From Psychrobacter sp. (lineage in GTDB: Bacteria > Pseudomonadota > Gammaproteobacteria > Pseudomonadales > Moraxellaceae): a stretch of 35,415 nucleotides of DNA. Shown here piece by piece: positions 1-9,327 of this stretch (the first letter of the stretch is position 1; every line of letters begins with the position of its first letter). Below the pieces are notes generated by a model. That model worked only from the letters and a program-made list of their open reading frames with translations. It did not search any database and was not told the DNA's origin. The stretch covers positions 1 through 35,415 of the forward strand of contig NZ_JAKDJE010000028.1 in assembly GCF_030454045.1 (NCBI RefSeq), read 5' to 3'. The position numbers and the translations under genes are program-made.

Positions 1-221
1 TCGCTTGTGTCTTTATCTGGTTGCCCCTGATTTGAATTCTATACACACCCTAGTATTATTAGCGACTTTTATTAGCATAACTAAGCATCGTCTTAATAAT
101 AGCCCTTTAAATTGTGCAAAGTGATAACCATAATAGTGTTATTGGCGACATTAGGCATTGATTGCCTTATCATTTTTATCCGCATTTTTGATTTGCATTA
201 TCTTTATTTAGGAGAGGTATT

Positions 222-1349
222 TTGACCCATTTATCATCGTCCCATTCAAGCAGCCCAGCACGCTTTGGACGTATGCTGCCAAAAGCATTACTAGCAGCCA
301 CTGTTGGCTTGGCATTATCCAGCTGTAGCAATTCTAACAATGCGGCAGATGCTAGCGCTGCGGCGAACAATGAGACACTCAATTTATATAATTGGTCAGA
401 GTACATGCCACAAGAGATTTTGGATGGTTTTGAGGAAGAAACTGGTATCACGGTCAATTACACAACGTTTGATTCCAACGAAGCCATGTACGCCAAACTC
501 AAATTGCTTGATGATTCAAGCCAATATGACTTGGCCATTCCATCGACCTATTATGTCGAAAAGATGGCCAAAGAAGGACTGCTGCAAGAGCTCGATAAAT
601 CCAAACTGAGCAACTTTAAAAACCTTGATACCTCCTTTACCAATACCAAAGTCGATCCTGACAACAAATATTCGATTCCCTATATGTGGGGCAGCACGGG
701 TCTTGCCATCAATGGTGACAGTGTCGATCCTGCAACGGTCAATAGCTGGAACGACCTATGGGATCCAAAATACAAAGATCAGGTGATGCTCACCAATGAT
801 GTGCGTGAAGTGTTTGGTATGGCGCTACTGACCTTAGGGTACTCAGGCAACAGCAGTGACCCTGACGAAATCAAAGCGGCTTACGATAAGCTTACGACCT
901 TGATGCCAAATGTCAAAACGTTCAACTCAGATGCCACCCGTATGCCGTATATCGAAGGGGAGACGACGCTTGGTATGACATGGAATGGTGAAGCAGTCAT
1001 GGCCAACGACGAGGGTCTGACAAGCTTGGTGTATAAATACCCAACTGAAGGCGCTATCTTGTGGATGGACAACTTTGTCATTCCAAAAAATGCCAAGCAG
1101 GTTGATGCGGCGCACAAATTCATTGATTACTTGCTGCGTCCTGAAAACGCCAAAATCGTGAGTGAAGAGATTGGCTATGCGTCGCCAAACTTAGCCGCAC
1201 GCGAGATGATGGACGAATCAGTGCGCAACAATCCGGCGATTTACCCTTCTAAAGAAGTACTGGCAAAAGCAGAGTTCCAAGAAGATGTGGGTGATGAAGC
1301 CTTGCAAATGTATCAGCAGTATTGGGATAAGCTAAAAACAGGCCGTTAA
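222..1349 (+). CDS. potD: Spermidine/putrescine ABC transporter substrate-binding lipoprotein
   Basis: Periplasmic polyamine-binding protein that delivers spermidine or putrescine to a PotABC-type importer. The 375-residue product reads like E. coli PotD along its length, for example LNLYNWSEYMPQEIL, DLAIPSTYYVEKMAKEGLL, YSIPYMWGSTG, MPNVKTFNSD and the ligand-pocket WMD motif. The N-terminus is a lipoprotein signal: a hydrophobic stretch (residues 19-32) ending in a lipobox with Cys35. The start is a TTG at 222 with a strong ribosome-binding site (GGAGAGG, 211-217). An ATG at 273 (residue 18) would still leave a signal sequence but lacks such a site. No ATPase or permease gene is in view; they may lie upstream of the window or elsewhere. 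The gene ends at a hairpin terminator shared with the convergent neighbour. Spermidine versus putrescine preference cannot be decided by eye. Confidence 0.93.
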   Translation: MTHLSSSHSSSPARFGRMLPKALLAATVGLALSSCSNSNNAADASAAANNETLNLYNWSEYMPQEILDGFEEETGITVNYTTFDSNEAMYAKLKLLDDSSQYDLAIPSTYYVEKMAKEGLLQELDKSKLSNFKNLDTSFTNTKVDPDNKYSIPYMWGSTGLAINGDSVDPATVNSWNDLWDPKYKDQVMLTNDVREVFGMALLTLGYSGNSSDPDEIKAAYDKLTTLMPNVKTFNSDATRMPYIEGETTLGMTWNGEAVMANDEGLTSLVYKYPTEGAILWMDNFVIPKNAKQVDAAHKFIDYLLRPENAKIVSEEIGYASPNLAAREMMDESVRNNPAIYPSKEVLAKAEFQEDVGDEALQMYQQYWDKLKTGR

Positions 1350-1388
1350 TAGCCATGACGTAATTGCTTAATCCTAGTAGTTCAAAAA

Positions 1389-1419
1389 TAAAAACGCTGA
1401 TCTAAGATCTGCGTTTTTT
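1389..1419. terminator. Bidirectional intrinsic terminator between convergent genes
   Basis: AAAAACGC (1390-1397) and GATC (1399-1402) pair with GATC (1406-1409) and GCGTTTTT, with one internal mismatch and a TAA loop. T-runs lie on both strands. It sits between potD (+) and the membrane-protein gene (-). Confidence 0.8.
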
Positions 1420-1422
1420 ATA

Positions 1423-2634
1423 TTATAAATGCAAATCCGTCTCGCCGCCTTTGTCCTCGATGCGGCGTTGCTCGCGGCGCTGATAGCGTAGACCTGAGGC
1501 TGCAAACCACTGCGGTTTAGTCGTTTGTAACAAGTCGCTCAACTGTTGCAACTGGGTTTGCAAGGTTTGGGTCAACCAAAAGTATCCCTGCCACTCAAAC
1601 GCTAAACGCTGTACGCTTGGATACTCTGAGACGGCAATACGCGTAATGGGACGAAACACTTCATCACTGGGACTACGTAGCACCGCAGCCATATGCTGCA
1701 TCGCTTGCGTCAACTCATGCTGATAATGAACCAATAAAACATGGTTCTCCTCATCGATTTCAATATTTGCCAAGCGCGGCGCAGCACTTAATAACAAATC
1801 AATGGTGCCAATGATATTGCGATGGGTACGTTGAATGGTCTCCAGCGTCTCTTTTTCGATCCCTGACTCACTTGCGGTCGCAGCGATATGTGGACGCACG
1901 GCCAGTAGGCGCTTATTGATCTGTTGTAATGTGGTGACCAACGCTCTATCAACAGGTATTTCTTCAACTGAAAAAGCCACTGGATTTGATTTATGGGTCG
2001 TGTTACCCGCCGCTCCGTCCGCTGCATCAATATGATGGCCAACGCTTGCATACAAGCTGCTACAAGCATCAAGATTGCTACTCAATAGAAATCGCCACAT
2101 CAGCGTTGATTTTAGCGGCAAAATGAGTGTGACTGCGACCGCTACGCCTGTCCCTAGCAAGATATTGAGCGCACGGTAAATGCCGTCTTGACCAATACTG
2201 CTATTGCCTAGATCGGAGACAATCATTAACATCGTAATACCCGTCAGCAGCCCTGTGTAGCCAAGCTTACGAACGGCTAGATAGCCAATAATGCCGCTTA
2301 ATATACCGATAAGTGCATAATCGATCCATAGCCATGCCCCTGCATTTTGATTGAACCACAACACCCCTAATGCTGTGCCAATACCTAGTAGCGTGCCCAG
2401 CACACGCTCTTTGGCTTTGGTATAGATAGCGCCTTGATACTGTAACAATCCTAAAATAATAAAAACCGTAATGGTGGTCCACTCACCATGCGGCAGGTTT
2501 GTGACTTTATTGACTAATAGCGCCAGTATGACAGCCACTCCCAGACGACAAGCATGTAACACATCTGCACGTTGATAACGAATGTAAGGCTCGATGAATG
2601 GAGCAGTAACACGCTGGTAAAAGGTTGATTTCAC
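1423..2634 (-). CDS. YeeA-like FUSC/aromatic acid exporter family inner-membrane protein
   Basis: A 403-residue membrane protein. Five or six hydrophobic segments lie in residues about 27-170, followed by a long soluble, mostly helical region rich in leucine and glutamine (about 175-403). This is the layout of FUSC/ArAE-type proteins such as E. coli YeeA (about 350 residues). The first loop (PHGEWTTITVFIILGL) and the ERVLGTLLGIG segment are typical of the family. Members are proposed to export aromatic acids or similar compounds, but the substrate here is unknown. The start is GTG at 2634; a purine-rich AAGAG lies about 10 bases upstream and no ATG is nearby. It is a single gene, convergent with potD and preceded by the gltD terminator, so it probably has its own promoter in 2635-2752. 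Confidence 0.75.
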   Translation of the reverse strand: MKSTFYQRVTAPFIEPYIRYQRADVLHACRLGVAVILALLVNKVTNLPHGEWTTITVFIILGLLQYQGAIYTKAKERVLGTLLGIGTALGVLWFNQNAGAWLWIDYALIGILSGIIGYLAVRKLGYTGLLTGITMLMIVSDLGNSSIGQDGIYRALNILLGTGVAVAVTLILPLKSTLMWRFLLSSNLDACSSLYASVGHHIDAADGAAGNTTHKSNPVAFSVEEIPVDRALVTTLQQINKRLLAVRPHIAATASESGIEKETLETIQRTHRNIIGTIDLLLSAAPRLANIEIDEENHVLLVHYQHELTQAMQHMAAVLRSPSDEVFRPITRIAVSEYPSVQRLAFEWQGYFWLTQTLQTQLQQLSDLLQTTKPQWFAASGLRYQRREQRRIEDKGGETDLHL

Positions 2635-2647
2635 GCAAGGCTACTCT

Positions 2648-2683
2648 TTTTAGTGAATAAACGAGTTTTAGTGGATAAATGAG
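2648..2683. repeat. Two tandem copies of an 18-bp repeat
   Basis: TTTTAGTGAATAAACGAG (2648-2665) is followed directly by TTTTAGTGGATAAATGAG (2666-2683), 16 of 18 identical. It lies just upstream of the GTG start of the membrane-protein gene, in what should be its promoter or leader. No function is assigned. Confidence 0.7.
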
Positions 2684-2752
2684 GTAAACGATAAAGCATA
2701 TAGGGTACGCAAAAACAGACTAGCAGTCGAGCCTTTATTTACCAAGCATCAC

Positions 2753-2795
2753 TCAAAAAAAACGCCTTTTGTCTGATAAAAGACAAAAGACGTTT
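2753..2795 (-). terminator. Intrinsic terminator of gltBD
   Basis: A 15-bp stem (2760-2774 with 2781-2795) closes a six-base loop. On the - strand the only non-Watson-Crick pair is G-U, whereas on the + strand it is an A-C mismatch. It is followed on the - strand by eight T. It lies 45 bases after the gltD stop. Confidence 0.92.
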
Positions 2796-2839
2796 ACATC
2801 ACAAACCACTAATAAATCGTGGAATCTAAATCGAGGTAA

Positions 2840-4261
2840 TTATACTTCTAAAAAGTCTAAGATACCTTCCGCCGCTTCGCGACCTTCCCAAATAGCCGTG
2901 ACAACTAAGTCCGAGCCGCGCACCATATCGCCACCTGCAAAGATTTTGGGATTGCTGGTTTGAAATTTAAATGTCTGCTGCTCGAGCGCTAGCACGCGGC
3001 CCGAGCTATCCATGGCCACTTGCTGCGACTCAAACCAGTCGGCAGGGCTAGGACGAAAACCAAAGGCCATAATCACCGCATCACACTCAATGATCTCTTC
3101 TGAATTTGGAATCGGCTCAGGACGACGACGGCCACGATTGTCTGGCGCGCCCAGTTGTGTGGTGACGACCTTGACGCCATTGACCTTACCATTTAGGCCG
3201 ATGATTTCGGTCGGCTGACGGTTGAACAAAAACTGCACTCCTTCCTCGCGCGCATTAACCACCTCGCGGCGTGAGCCTGGCATGTTTTCTTCATCACGGC
3301 GATAGGCACAGACGACTTGCTCAGCGCCTTGGCGAATGCTGGTACGGTTGCAGTCCATCGCCGTATCGCCGCCGCCCAGTACCACGACTCTTTTGCCTTT
3401 AAAGTCGTTGTACTCTTCAGCATCTTTTTCCCAGTCGTTACAGCGATTGACGTTGGCAATCAGATAATCTAATGCATCATAAACGCCATCTAGCTCTTCA
3501 CCAGCAAACCCGCCGCGCATATAAGTGTATGTACCCATACCCATAAATACCGCGTCGTACTCGCTCAACAGCTCATCAATGGTGACGTCTGTACCGATTT
3601 CGGTCTTGAGGCGAAACTCAATACCCATGCCTTCAAAAATCACACGGCGATTGCGCATGACATCCTTTTCCATTTTGAACTCAGGAATACCAAAGGTCAA
3701 TAAGCCGCCAATTTCAGGGCGCTTATCAAAAACGACAGGCTTTACACCATTTCTAACCAAGATGTCCGCACAACCAAGACCTGCTGGCCCTGCACCAATG
3801 ATAGCGACTTTTTTGTCCGTCCAAACCACCTCGGACATATCTGGACGCCAGCCTAAGGCAAAAGCAGTATCGTTGATGTACTTTTCAACATTACCAATCG
3901 TCACTGCGCCAAAACCGTCATTTAAGGTACAAGCGCCTTCACACAAACGATCTTGCGGGCAAACTCGTCCACAGACCTCAGGCAAAGTATTGGTACGGTG
4001 ACACAATTCAGCCGCTTGAAAGATCTGTCCTTCGGTCGCCAGCTTTAGCCAGTTAGGAATATAGTTGTGTACTGGGCATTTCCATTCGCAGTACGGATTA
4101 CCACACTCAAGACAACGGTGCGCTTGCTGAGCAACGGCTTCATTTTCAAATGGCTTATAAATCTCAACAAACTCTGTTGAGCGCGTGGCAATGTCTTTTT
4201 TGGTTGGATCGAATCTGGGTACATCTAAAAACTGAAAGTTATTTTCTAAGCGTTTTGCCAT
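2840..4261 (-). CDS. gltD: Glutamate synthase (NADPH), small (beta) subunit
   Basis: Takes electrons from NADPH through FAD and iron-sulfur centres and passes them to the large subunit GltB, which makes two glutamates from glutamine and 2-oxoglutarate. Starting at the ATG at 4261 the product has 473 residues (E. coli GltD has 472). In order: an N-terminal cysteine-rich domain (C50, C53, C58, C62 and C97, C101, C107, C111) for [4Fe-4S] binding, an FAD Rossmann motif GAGPAG (156-161), an NADPH-binding LGGGD motif (295-299), and the C-terminal FAGGDMVRGSDLVVTAI segment. The open frame runs upstream to an ATG at 4360. I prefer 4261 because AAAGAGA lies about 8 bases before it, the family begins at MAKRLENNFQFL, and the extra 33 residues look like untranslated spacer. 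It is probably cotranscribed with gltB across a 205-nt gap. Confidence 0.96.
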   Translation of the reverse strand: MAKRLENNFQFLDVPRFDPTKKDIATRSTEFVEIYKPFENEAVAQQAHRCLECGNPYCEWKCPVHNYIPNWLKLATEGQIFQAAELCHRTNTLPEVCGRVCPQDRLCEGACTLNDGFGAVTIGNVEKYINDTAFALGWRPDMSEVVWTDKKVAIIGAGPAGLGCADILVRNGVKPVVFDKRPEIGGLLTFGIPEFKMEKDVMRNRRVIFEGMGIEFRLKTEIGTDVTIDELLSEYDAVFMGMGTYTYMRGGFAGEELDGVYDALDYLIANVNRCNDWEKDAEEYNDFKGKRVVVLGGGDTAMDCNRTSIRQGAEQVVCAYRRDEENMPGSRREVVNAREEGVQFLFNRQPTEIIGLNGKVNGVKVVTTQLGAPDNRGRRRPEPIPNSEEIIECDAVIMAFGFRPSPADWFESQQVAMDSSGRVLALEQQTFKFQTSNPKIFAGGDMVRGSDLVVTAIWEGREAAEGILDFLEV

Positions 4262-4466
4262 GGTGCTATCTCTTTTATATAAGGCTCTTTTGCAGTGGGT
4301 GGTGACAACCAGCGAGTCTGTCTGAACGACAACCGAAGATATATAAGGTGCTGCTGTCACTTACCTGCTGAAAACCTGTGAGTTAAAACGTCTCTAAAAA
4401 CGGAACGCCGGCTAACCTAATCAGCGTGATTGTCGATCACTGAGATGACCAACAATCACAAATCGG

Positions 4467-7400
4467 CTACTGTGGATCAGCCATGGTGGTTTTAAGAAGG
4501 CTTGCAATGTTCGCCGCTTTTGGTTTTACCAAATAGAATTTACGAACATAATGCTCAAAGTCGTCCAATATGGTCTGACCCCATGCACTGCCTGTTTTAT
4601 CTACATGAGCTTCAATCACTTGTTGTAAGTGAATTCGGTGCTCTTCTGTTTGCTCGCTTGAGATGCGGTTCAGATCGATAAGCTCATGGTTGCAACGATC
4701 AAAGAAGTCGCCTTCCATGTCGAGTACATAAGCAAAACCACCCGTCATACCAGCCCCAAAGTTAAGACCAGTACGTCCAAGAATCGTGACGATACCGCCC
4801 GTCATATATTCACAGCAATGGTCGCCTGTGCCTTCGATAACCGCATGCGCGCCAGAGTTACGAACACCAAAACGCTCACCTGCGGTCCCAGCAGCATATA
4901 ACTTACCACCTGTTGCACCATATAGACAGGTATTACCAATGATGGCGGTTTTTTGTGCCGTAAAGTTTGACGCTTTCGGCGGATAAATGACAATTTCACC
5001 ACCTGCCATGCCTTTACCGACATAGTCATTGGCATCGCCTTCAAGCTCAATGTTTAGGCCGCCAGCATTCCACACACCCAAGCTCTGCCCTGCGGTCCCC
5101 GTCAAACGAAGCTTGATTGGCATATCACTCATGCCAAGGTTGCCCCATACTTGCGCAATCTCGCCCGAAATACGCGCGCCGATAGAGCGGTCACAGTTGC
5201 CAACGAAATAGCTATAATCGCCACCTGAGCCTTGACGAATATTGACGAGCATATCGCGAATCATTTGCTCAGCCAGTAAGCCTTTATCAAACGGCTCGTT
5301 ACGCTCCACCTGACACGTTTGGGCTTTGCCCACGCTGGCTGGGTGACTAAATAGTAGTGGCGTCAAATCAAGATGGCGCTGCTTAGCCGTATTGCCTTCT
5401 AAAATATCAAGCAAATCTGTACGCCCAACCAGCTCTTCCATACTGCGAACACCCAGTATAGCTAACCATTCACGCGTTTCAGTCGCCACAAACTTAAAGA
5501 AGTTGATTAACATCTCCGCCTCACCGATGAAGTGCTCATCACGCAACTTGGATTTTTGGGTAGCAACGCCTGTTGGACAGTTGTTTAAATGACAGATACG
5601 TAGGTACTTACAACCAACCGCAATCATCGGCGTGGTGCCAAAGCCAAAGCTCTCAGCACCAAGAATAGCTGCTTTTACAACATCCAATCCTGTTTTTAAA
5701 CCGCCATCAGTCTGCACACGTACCTTATCGCGCAACCCATTCACTCGTAGAGATTGATGCGTCTCAGCCAAGCCAAGCTCCCACGGTGAGCCTGCATGAT
5801 GGATAGACGACAGCGGAGACGCTGCTGTACCTCCATCATAACCTGAGATCGTAATCAAATCAGCGTAAGCTTTGGCAACGCCCGTCGCAATCGTACCAAC
5901 GCCTGGACGTGAGACCAGTTTGACCGATACCAATGCGTCTGGATTGACTTGTTTTAAGTCAAAAATCAGCTGCGCCAAATCTTCGATAGAATAAATATCA
6001 TGATGCGGCGGCGGCGAAATTAGCGTCACCCCCGGTACGGAGTAACGCAGACGCGCAATCAAAGCATTGACCTTGCCGCCTGGCAGCTGACCACCCTCAC
6101 CCGGCTTAGCACCCTGAGCTACTTTGATCTGCATCACCTCCGCTGAGCGCAGGTACGCAGGCGTCACACCAAAACGACCAGAGGCAACTTGTTTAATCTT
6201 CGAGTTACGCAAGGTGCCATAACGCACCGGATCTTCGCCGCCCTCACCTGAGTTTGAGCGCCCGCCAATCGTGTTCATTGCCATCGCTATGGACTCGTGC
6301 GCCTCAGGCGATAAAGCGCCTAATGACATGCCAGCTGAGTCAAAGCGCGTCAAAATCTCAGAGATGTCTTCGACCTCATTAACATCGATGCTGTTGTCAG
6401 TTTTTAGTTGTAACAAGTCACGCAACGTCGCAACTGGGCGGCTATTTACGAGGTTGGCATAATTCTGGTAATTTTCGTAATCACCCGTACGTACCGCCGT
6501 ATGTAAGCTGTTAATCACGTCAGGATTGAAAGCATGATACTCTTTGTCAAAGACAAATTTGAGCAAACCGCCTTGATCGAGCGGTGCACGGCGTTTAAAG
6601 GCATTGGCAGCAAGTACGGCTTGATCGGCAGCTAAGTCAGCAAAAGTCGCGCCTTTGATGCGGCTTTGTACGCCTTTAAAGCACAGATTGACCACCTCTT
6701 CAGACAGGCCGACCGCTTCAAACAACTGCGCGCCGCGATAAGAGACAATGGTCGAGATGCCCATTTTCGACAAAATCTTTAATAAGCCTTTATCCAAGCC
6801 TTTACGGAAATTGACGCGGGCTTGAATTGGGTCACCAAGCAACTCACCAGTCGCAACCAAGTCATCGATGACATCATATGCCAGATATGGATATACACAA
6901 GTTGCACCAAACCCGATCAATACAGCTACTTGATGCGAGTCACGAGCAAGACCTGTCTCAACGACTAGGTTGGCATCAGTACGGATGCCTTCTGCAATCA
7001 GGTAATGGTGCACGGCTCCTGTGACCATGATGGCATTGGCAGGTACTTTTTCTGCATCGATCTCTTTATCAGACAGTACGATCAAGGTATTGCCCGAACG
7101 GATGTTATCTGCCACTTCTTCGCAAATAGCAACGATAGCATCAGATAGCTCTAGAGTACGGTCATAGTTCAGATCGATACGAGCCATCTTGAATGCTGGA
7201 TCATCCAACGTTTCAAGCTGCTGCATCTTGCTGGCTGACAAGACTGGTGATGACAAAATAATACGATGAGCATCTCTTGCTGATGGCGCAAACACATTGG
7301 TTTCAGCGCCTAGGCAAGTTTGTAGTGACATCACAATGGATTCACGTAGTGGATCGATTGGCGGGTTGGTCACCTGCGCGAACTGCTGACGGAAAAAATC

Positions 7401-8930
7401 ACCCACATGACGTATCTGCTGTGACAGTACTGCCATTGGCGTATCGTCACCCATCGAGCCTACTGGCTCTTGGCCATTCTCTGCATTGGGTCGAATGATT
7501 TCGGTACGCTCTTCATTGGTGATGTGATACATTTTTTGTAATGCTTTTAGCTTGTCACCGCGGCAAGCTTGCATTGCCAATGTTTCTTCTAAGCGCTCGT
7601 CATCACGAATACGGGTGGCCTCTTCACGTAGCCACTTACGGTACGGATGCGCATTTTTCAACAACGTTGCAATGGCAGTCGTATCTAGAACCTGACCTGT
7701 CACTGTATCGATAACGAGCATTTGACCTGGGCCAACTCGACCTTTTGCCAATACATCTTGTGGTGAGTAGTCCCAAACCCCTACCTCCGATGCTACAGTG
7801 ATATAGCCATTCTTAGTCGTTACCCAGCGCGATGGACGCAGACCGTTTCTATCGAGCATACAGACGGCATAACGGCCATCTTGAATGACAAGGCCTGCAG
7901 GACCATCCCATGCTTCCATGTGCTGCGAGTAAAACTCATAAAACGCTCGCAAATCCATGTCCATGCTATCGACGTTCTGCCATGCTGGTGGCACCAAAAT
8001 TGACATCGCATGAAATAAGTTCATACCACCAGACATCAGTACTTCAAGCATATTATCTAAGCTTGATGAGTCAGAGCCTGTGGTATTTACAAGCGGCGTC
8101 AATTTATTTAGGTTCGGCAGTTTGTCTGATTTGAGCTTTGGTGTGCGAGCTTTAGACCAATTGCGGTTACCTGTAATGGTATTTAACTCACCATTATGAG
8201 CCAGATAGCGGAATGGCTGCGCAAGCGGCCAGCGCGGTAACGTATTGGTCGAAAAACGCTGATGGAAAACCACGATATGTGACGCCAAGCGCTCATCTTG
8301 TAAATCTAAGAAAAAGGCTGGTAAATCTGAAGGCATGACCAGACCTTTATAAATAATCGTCTGGCAGTTCAACGAGCACACGTAAAACAATTCATCATCG
8401 ATCAGACGCTGCTCTGCCTTTTTGCGTGCCACAAACAGCTTACGGTTAAAGTCATCAGCAGCCAAATCATCTGACGCACTAACAAATACCTGCTTAAAGT
8501 CTGGTAATGTCTCACGGCCGATGTCACCAACAATACTCAAATCGAGCGGTACATCACGCCAGCCAGCCACCTCTAACCCTTGTGCAGTAATCTCTTCGCT
8601 TAACACCTGCTGGCTATGTTTGGCCTTATCATCGTCCAAGTTGACGAACACCATACCAACGGCAAAATTGTCCGTAATGACTAGCTGCTGCTCAGCAGCA
8701 ATTTGTTTGAAGAAATCGGTAGGTGTTGCTAATAGCAGACCACAACCATCGCCAGTTCTACCGTCAGCCGCCACACCGCCGCGATGTGTCATACAACTTA
8801 AACTATGAATAGCCGTTTTTACCAAATCATGGCTGGCTTGGCCCTTAATATGGGCAATTAGACCAAAACCGCAATTGTCAGAAAAATCATCTGGCGTGGC
8901 CAGGTGTGTTTGCGAGGAAATCATTGACAT
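4467..8930 (-). CDS. gltB: Glutamate synthase (NADPH), large (alpha) subunit
   Basis: Releases ammonia from glutamine in an N-terminal amidotransferase domain, channels it to an FMN site and reductively aminates 2-oxoglutarate. The 1487-residue length matches the family. The catalytic nucleophile is Cys20 (CGFGLIAHIKG), so about 19 residues are probably removed to expose it. After the class II amidotransferase domain come the central domain, the FMN-binding synthase domain (SGYDGGTAASPLSSIHHAG), the [3Fe-4S] cysteines C1107, C1113 and C1118, and the glycine-rich C-terminal beta-helix (GATGGKLYAAG). The start ATG at 8930 has AGGA at 8937-8940, 6 bases upstream. GltB comes first and GltD second, as in E. 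coli. An 877-nt gap rich in inverted repeats precedes it, suggesting control at the leader level. Confidence 0.97.
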   Translation of the reverse strand: MSMISSQTHLATPDDFSDNCGFGLIAHIKGQASHDLVKTAIHSLSCMTHRGGVAADGRTGDGCGLLLATPTDFFKQIAAEQQLVITDNFAVGMVFVNLDDDKAKHSQQVLSEEITAQGLEVAGWRDVPLDLSIVGDIGRETLPDFKQVFVSASDDLAADDFNRKLFVARKKAEQRLIDDELFYVCSLNCQTIIYKGLVMPSDLPAFFLDLQDERLASHIVVFHQRFSTNTLPRWPLAQPFRYLAHNGELNTITGNRNWSKARTPKLKSDKLPNLNKLTPLVNTTGSDSSSLDNMLEVLMSGGMNLFHAMSILVPPAWQNVDSMDMDLRAFYEFYSQHMEAWDGPAGLVIQDGRYAVCMLDRNGLRPSRWVTTKNGYITVASEVGVWDYSPQDVLAKGRVGPGQMLVIDTVTGQVLDTTAIATLLKNAHPYRKWLREEATRIRDDERLEETLAMQACRGDKLKALQKMYHITNEERTEIIRPNAENGQEPVGSMGDDTPMAVLSQQIRHVGDFFRQQFAQVTNPPIDPLRESIVMSLQTCLGAETNVFAPSARDAHRIILSSPVLSASKMQQLETLDDPAFKMARIDLNYDRTLELSDAIVAICEEVADNIRSGNTLIVLSDKEIDAEKVPANAIMVTGAVHHYLIAEGIRTDANLVVETGLARDSHQVAVLIGFGATCVYPYLAYDVIDDLVATGELLGDPIQARVNFRKGLDKGLLKILSKMGISTIVSYRGAQLFEAVGLSEEVVNLCFKGVQSRIKGATFADLAADQAVLAANAFKRRAPLDQGGLLKFVFDKEYHAFNPDVINSLHTAVRTGDYENYQNYANLVNSRPVATLRDLLQLKTDNSIDVNEVEDISEILTRFDSAGMSLGALSPEAHESIAMAMNTIGGRSNSGEGGEDPVRYGTLRNSKIKQVASGRFGVTPAYLRSAEVMQIKVAQGAKPGEGGQLPGGKVNALIARLRYSVPGVTLISPPPHHDIYSIEDLAQLIFDLKQVNPDALVSVKLVSRPGVGTIATGVAKAYADLITISGYDGGTAASPLSSIHHAGSPWELGLAETHQSLRVNGLRDKVRVQTDGGLKTGLDVVKAAILGAESFGFGTTPMIAVGCKYLRICHLNNCPTGVATQKSKLRDEHFIGEAEMLINFFKFVATETREWLAILGVRSMEELVGRTDLLDILEGNTAKQRHLDLTPLLFSHPASVGKAQTCQVERNEPFDKGLLAEQMIRDMLVNIRQGSGGDYSYFVGNCDRSIGARISGEIAQVWGNLGMSDMPIKLRLTGTAGQSLGVWNAGGLNIELEGDANDYVGKGMAGGEIVIYPPKASNFTAQKTAIIGNTCLYGATGGKLYAAGTAGERFGVRNSGAHAVIEGTGDHCCEYMTGGIVTILGRTGLNFGAGMTGGFAYVLDMEGDFFDRCNHELIDLNRISSEQTEEHRIHLQQVIEAHVDKTGSAWGQTILDDFEHYVRKFYLVKPKAANIASLLKTTMADPQ

Positions 8931-8949
8931 AGCTTGTCCTTTTAAGTAG

Positions 8950-8993
8950 ACGGGAACTTATACCTCCAATGCGGAGTAAAAGCTGGTACCCGT
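8950..8993 (-). promoter_or_regulatory. Hairpin next to the gltB ribosome-binding site
   Basis: GGTACCCGT (8985-8993) can pair with ACGGG (8950-8954) and TACC (8961-8964), giving nine base pairs with a six-base bulge and an inner TCC/GGA hairpin (8965-8967 with 8973-8975). It ends about 10 bases before the gltB Shine-Dalgarno sequence. The pairing is visible in the sequence; a role in translation is inferred. Confidence 0.4.
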
Positions 8994-9063
8994 AAGCAGA
9001 ACGGGCTGATAGTGGATATTCGGGTATTTGTATTAATAAGTGAGGCAATGCTCAATCGACATC

Positions 9064-9102
9064 GTGCTCTAAAAGCACATCAACCTTGACCCTTCCTGGT
9101 CA
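9064..9102 (-). promoter_or_regulatory. Two small hairpins in the gltB leader
   Basis: TGACC (9087-9091) pairs with GGTCA (9098-9102), presenting an AGGAAG loop on the - strand. GTGCT (9064-9068) pairs with AGCAC (9074-9078). The first displays a GGA in its loop, as CsrA/RsmA targets do, but it is a single copy. Function unknown. Confidence 0.35.
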
Positions 9103-9118
9103 TCAGGTATGTCATGGC

Positions 9119-9172
9119 CTATGAAGCGCATCCCCACTGATAGCAAGTAGCCGCCCTTTGCAATGGAGTCAT
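9119..9172 (-). CDS. Possible 17-residue leader peptide upstream of gltB
   Basis: A short reading frame, MTPLQRAATCYQWGCAS, begins with ATG at 9172 and stops with TAG at 9119. It has a full AGGAGG four bases before the ATG, the strongest ribosome-binding site in this leader. It lies in the gltB leader, 188 bases before the gltB start and on the same strand. The AGGAGG and ATG sit inside a predicted helix: AAGTAGC/GCTACTT outside and GGAG/CTCC inside. The composition (two glutamines, two cysteines, one tryptophan) does not clearly point to amino-acid attenuation, and no U-run follows. It may be a translated upstream ORF, a structural element, or chance. Confidence 0.35.
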   Translation of the reverse strand: MTPLQRAATCYQWGCAS

Positions 9173-9327
9173 CTATCCTCCTAAATGCCAGCTACTTAAT
9201 CAGTGATACGTTATGCGATTCATTTAAGCATTGTTTGTTATGTTGTCCTTTTTAGCAATAAATAACGGACAGCTAACCACTTAATAATCGTACAGGTGAT
9301 TCATCTTGAATATCTGACGCTCTGTAT

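Noticed and set aside
1..221. Promoter of potD
   Set aside because: Several AT-rich hexamers exist but none has a good partner at proper spacing; nothing else is supported in this stretch.
4262..4360. Upstream extension of the gltD frame to an ATG at 4360
   Set aside because: It adds 33 residues not found in the family, while the internal ATG at 4261 has a ribosome-binding site and gives the normal length.
9064..9200. A CsrB/RsmZ-type regulatory RNA
   Set aside because: Those RNAs carry many GGA hairpins; only one convincing GGA loop is present.
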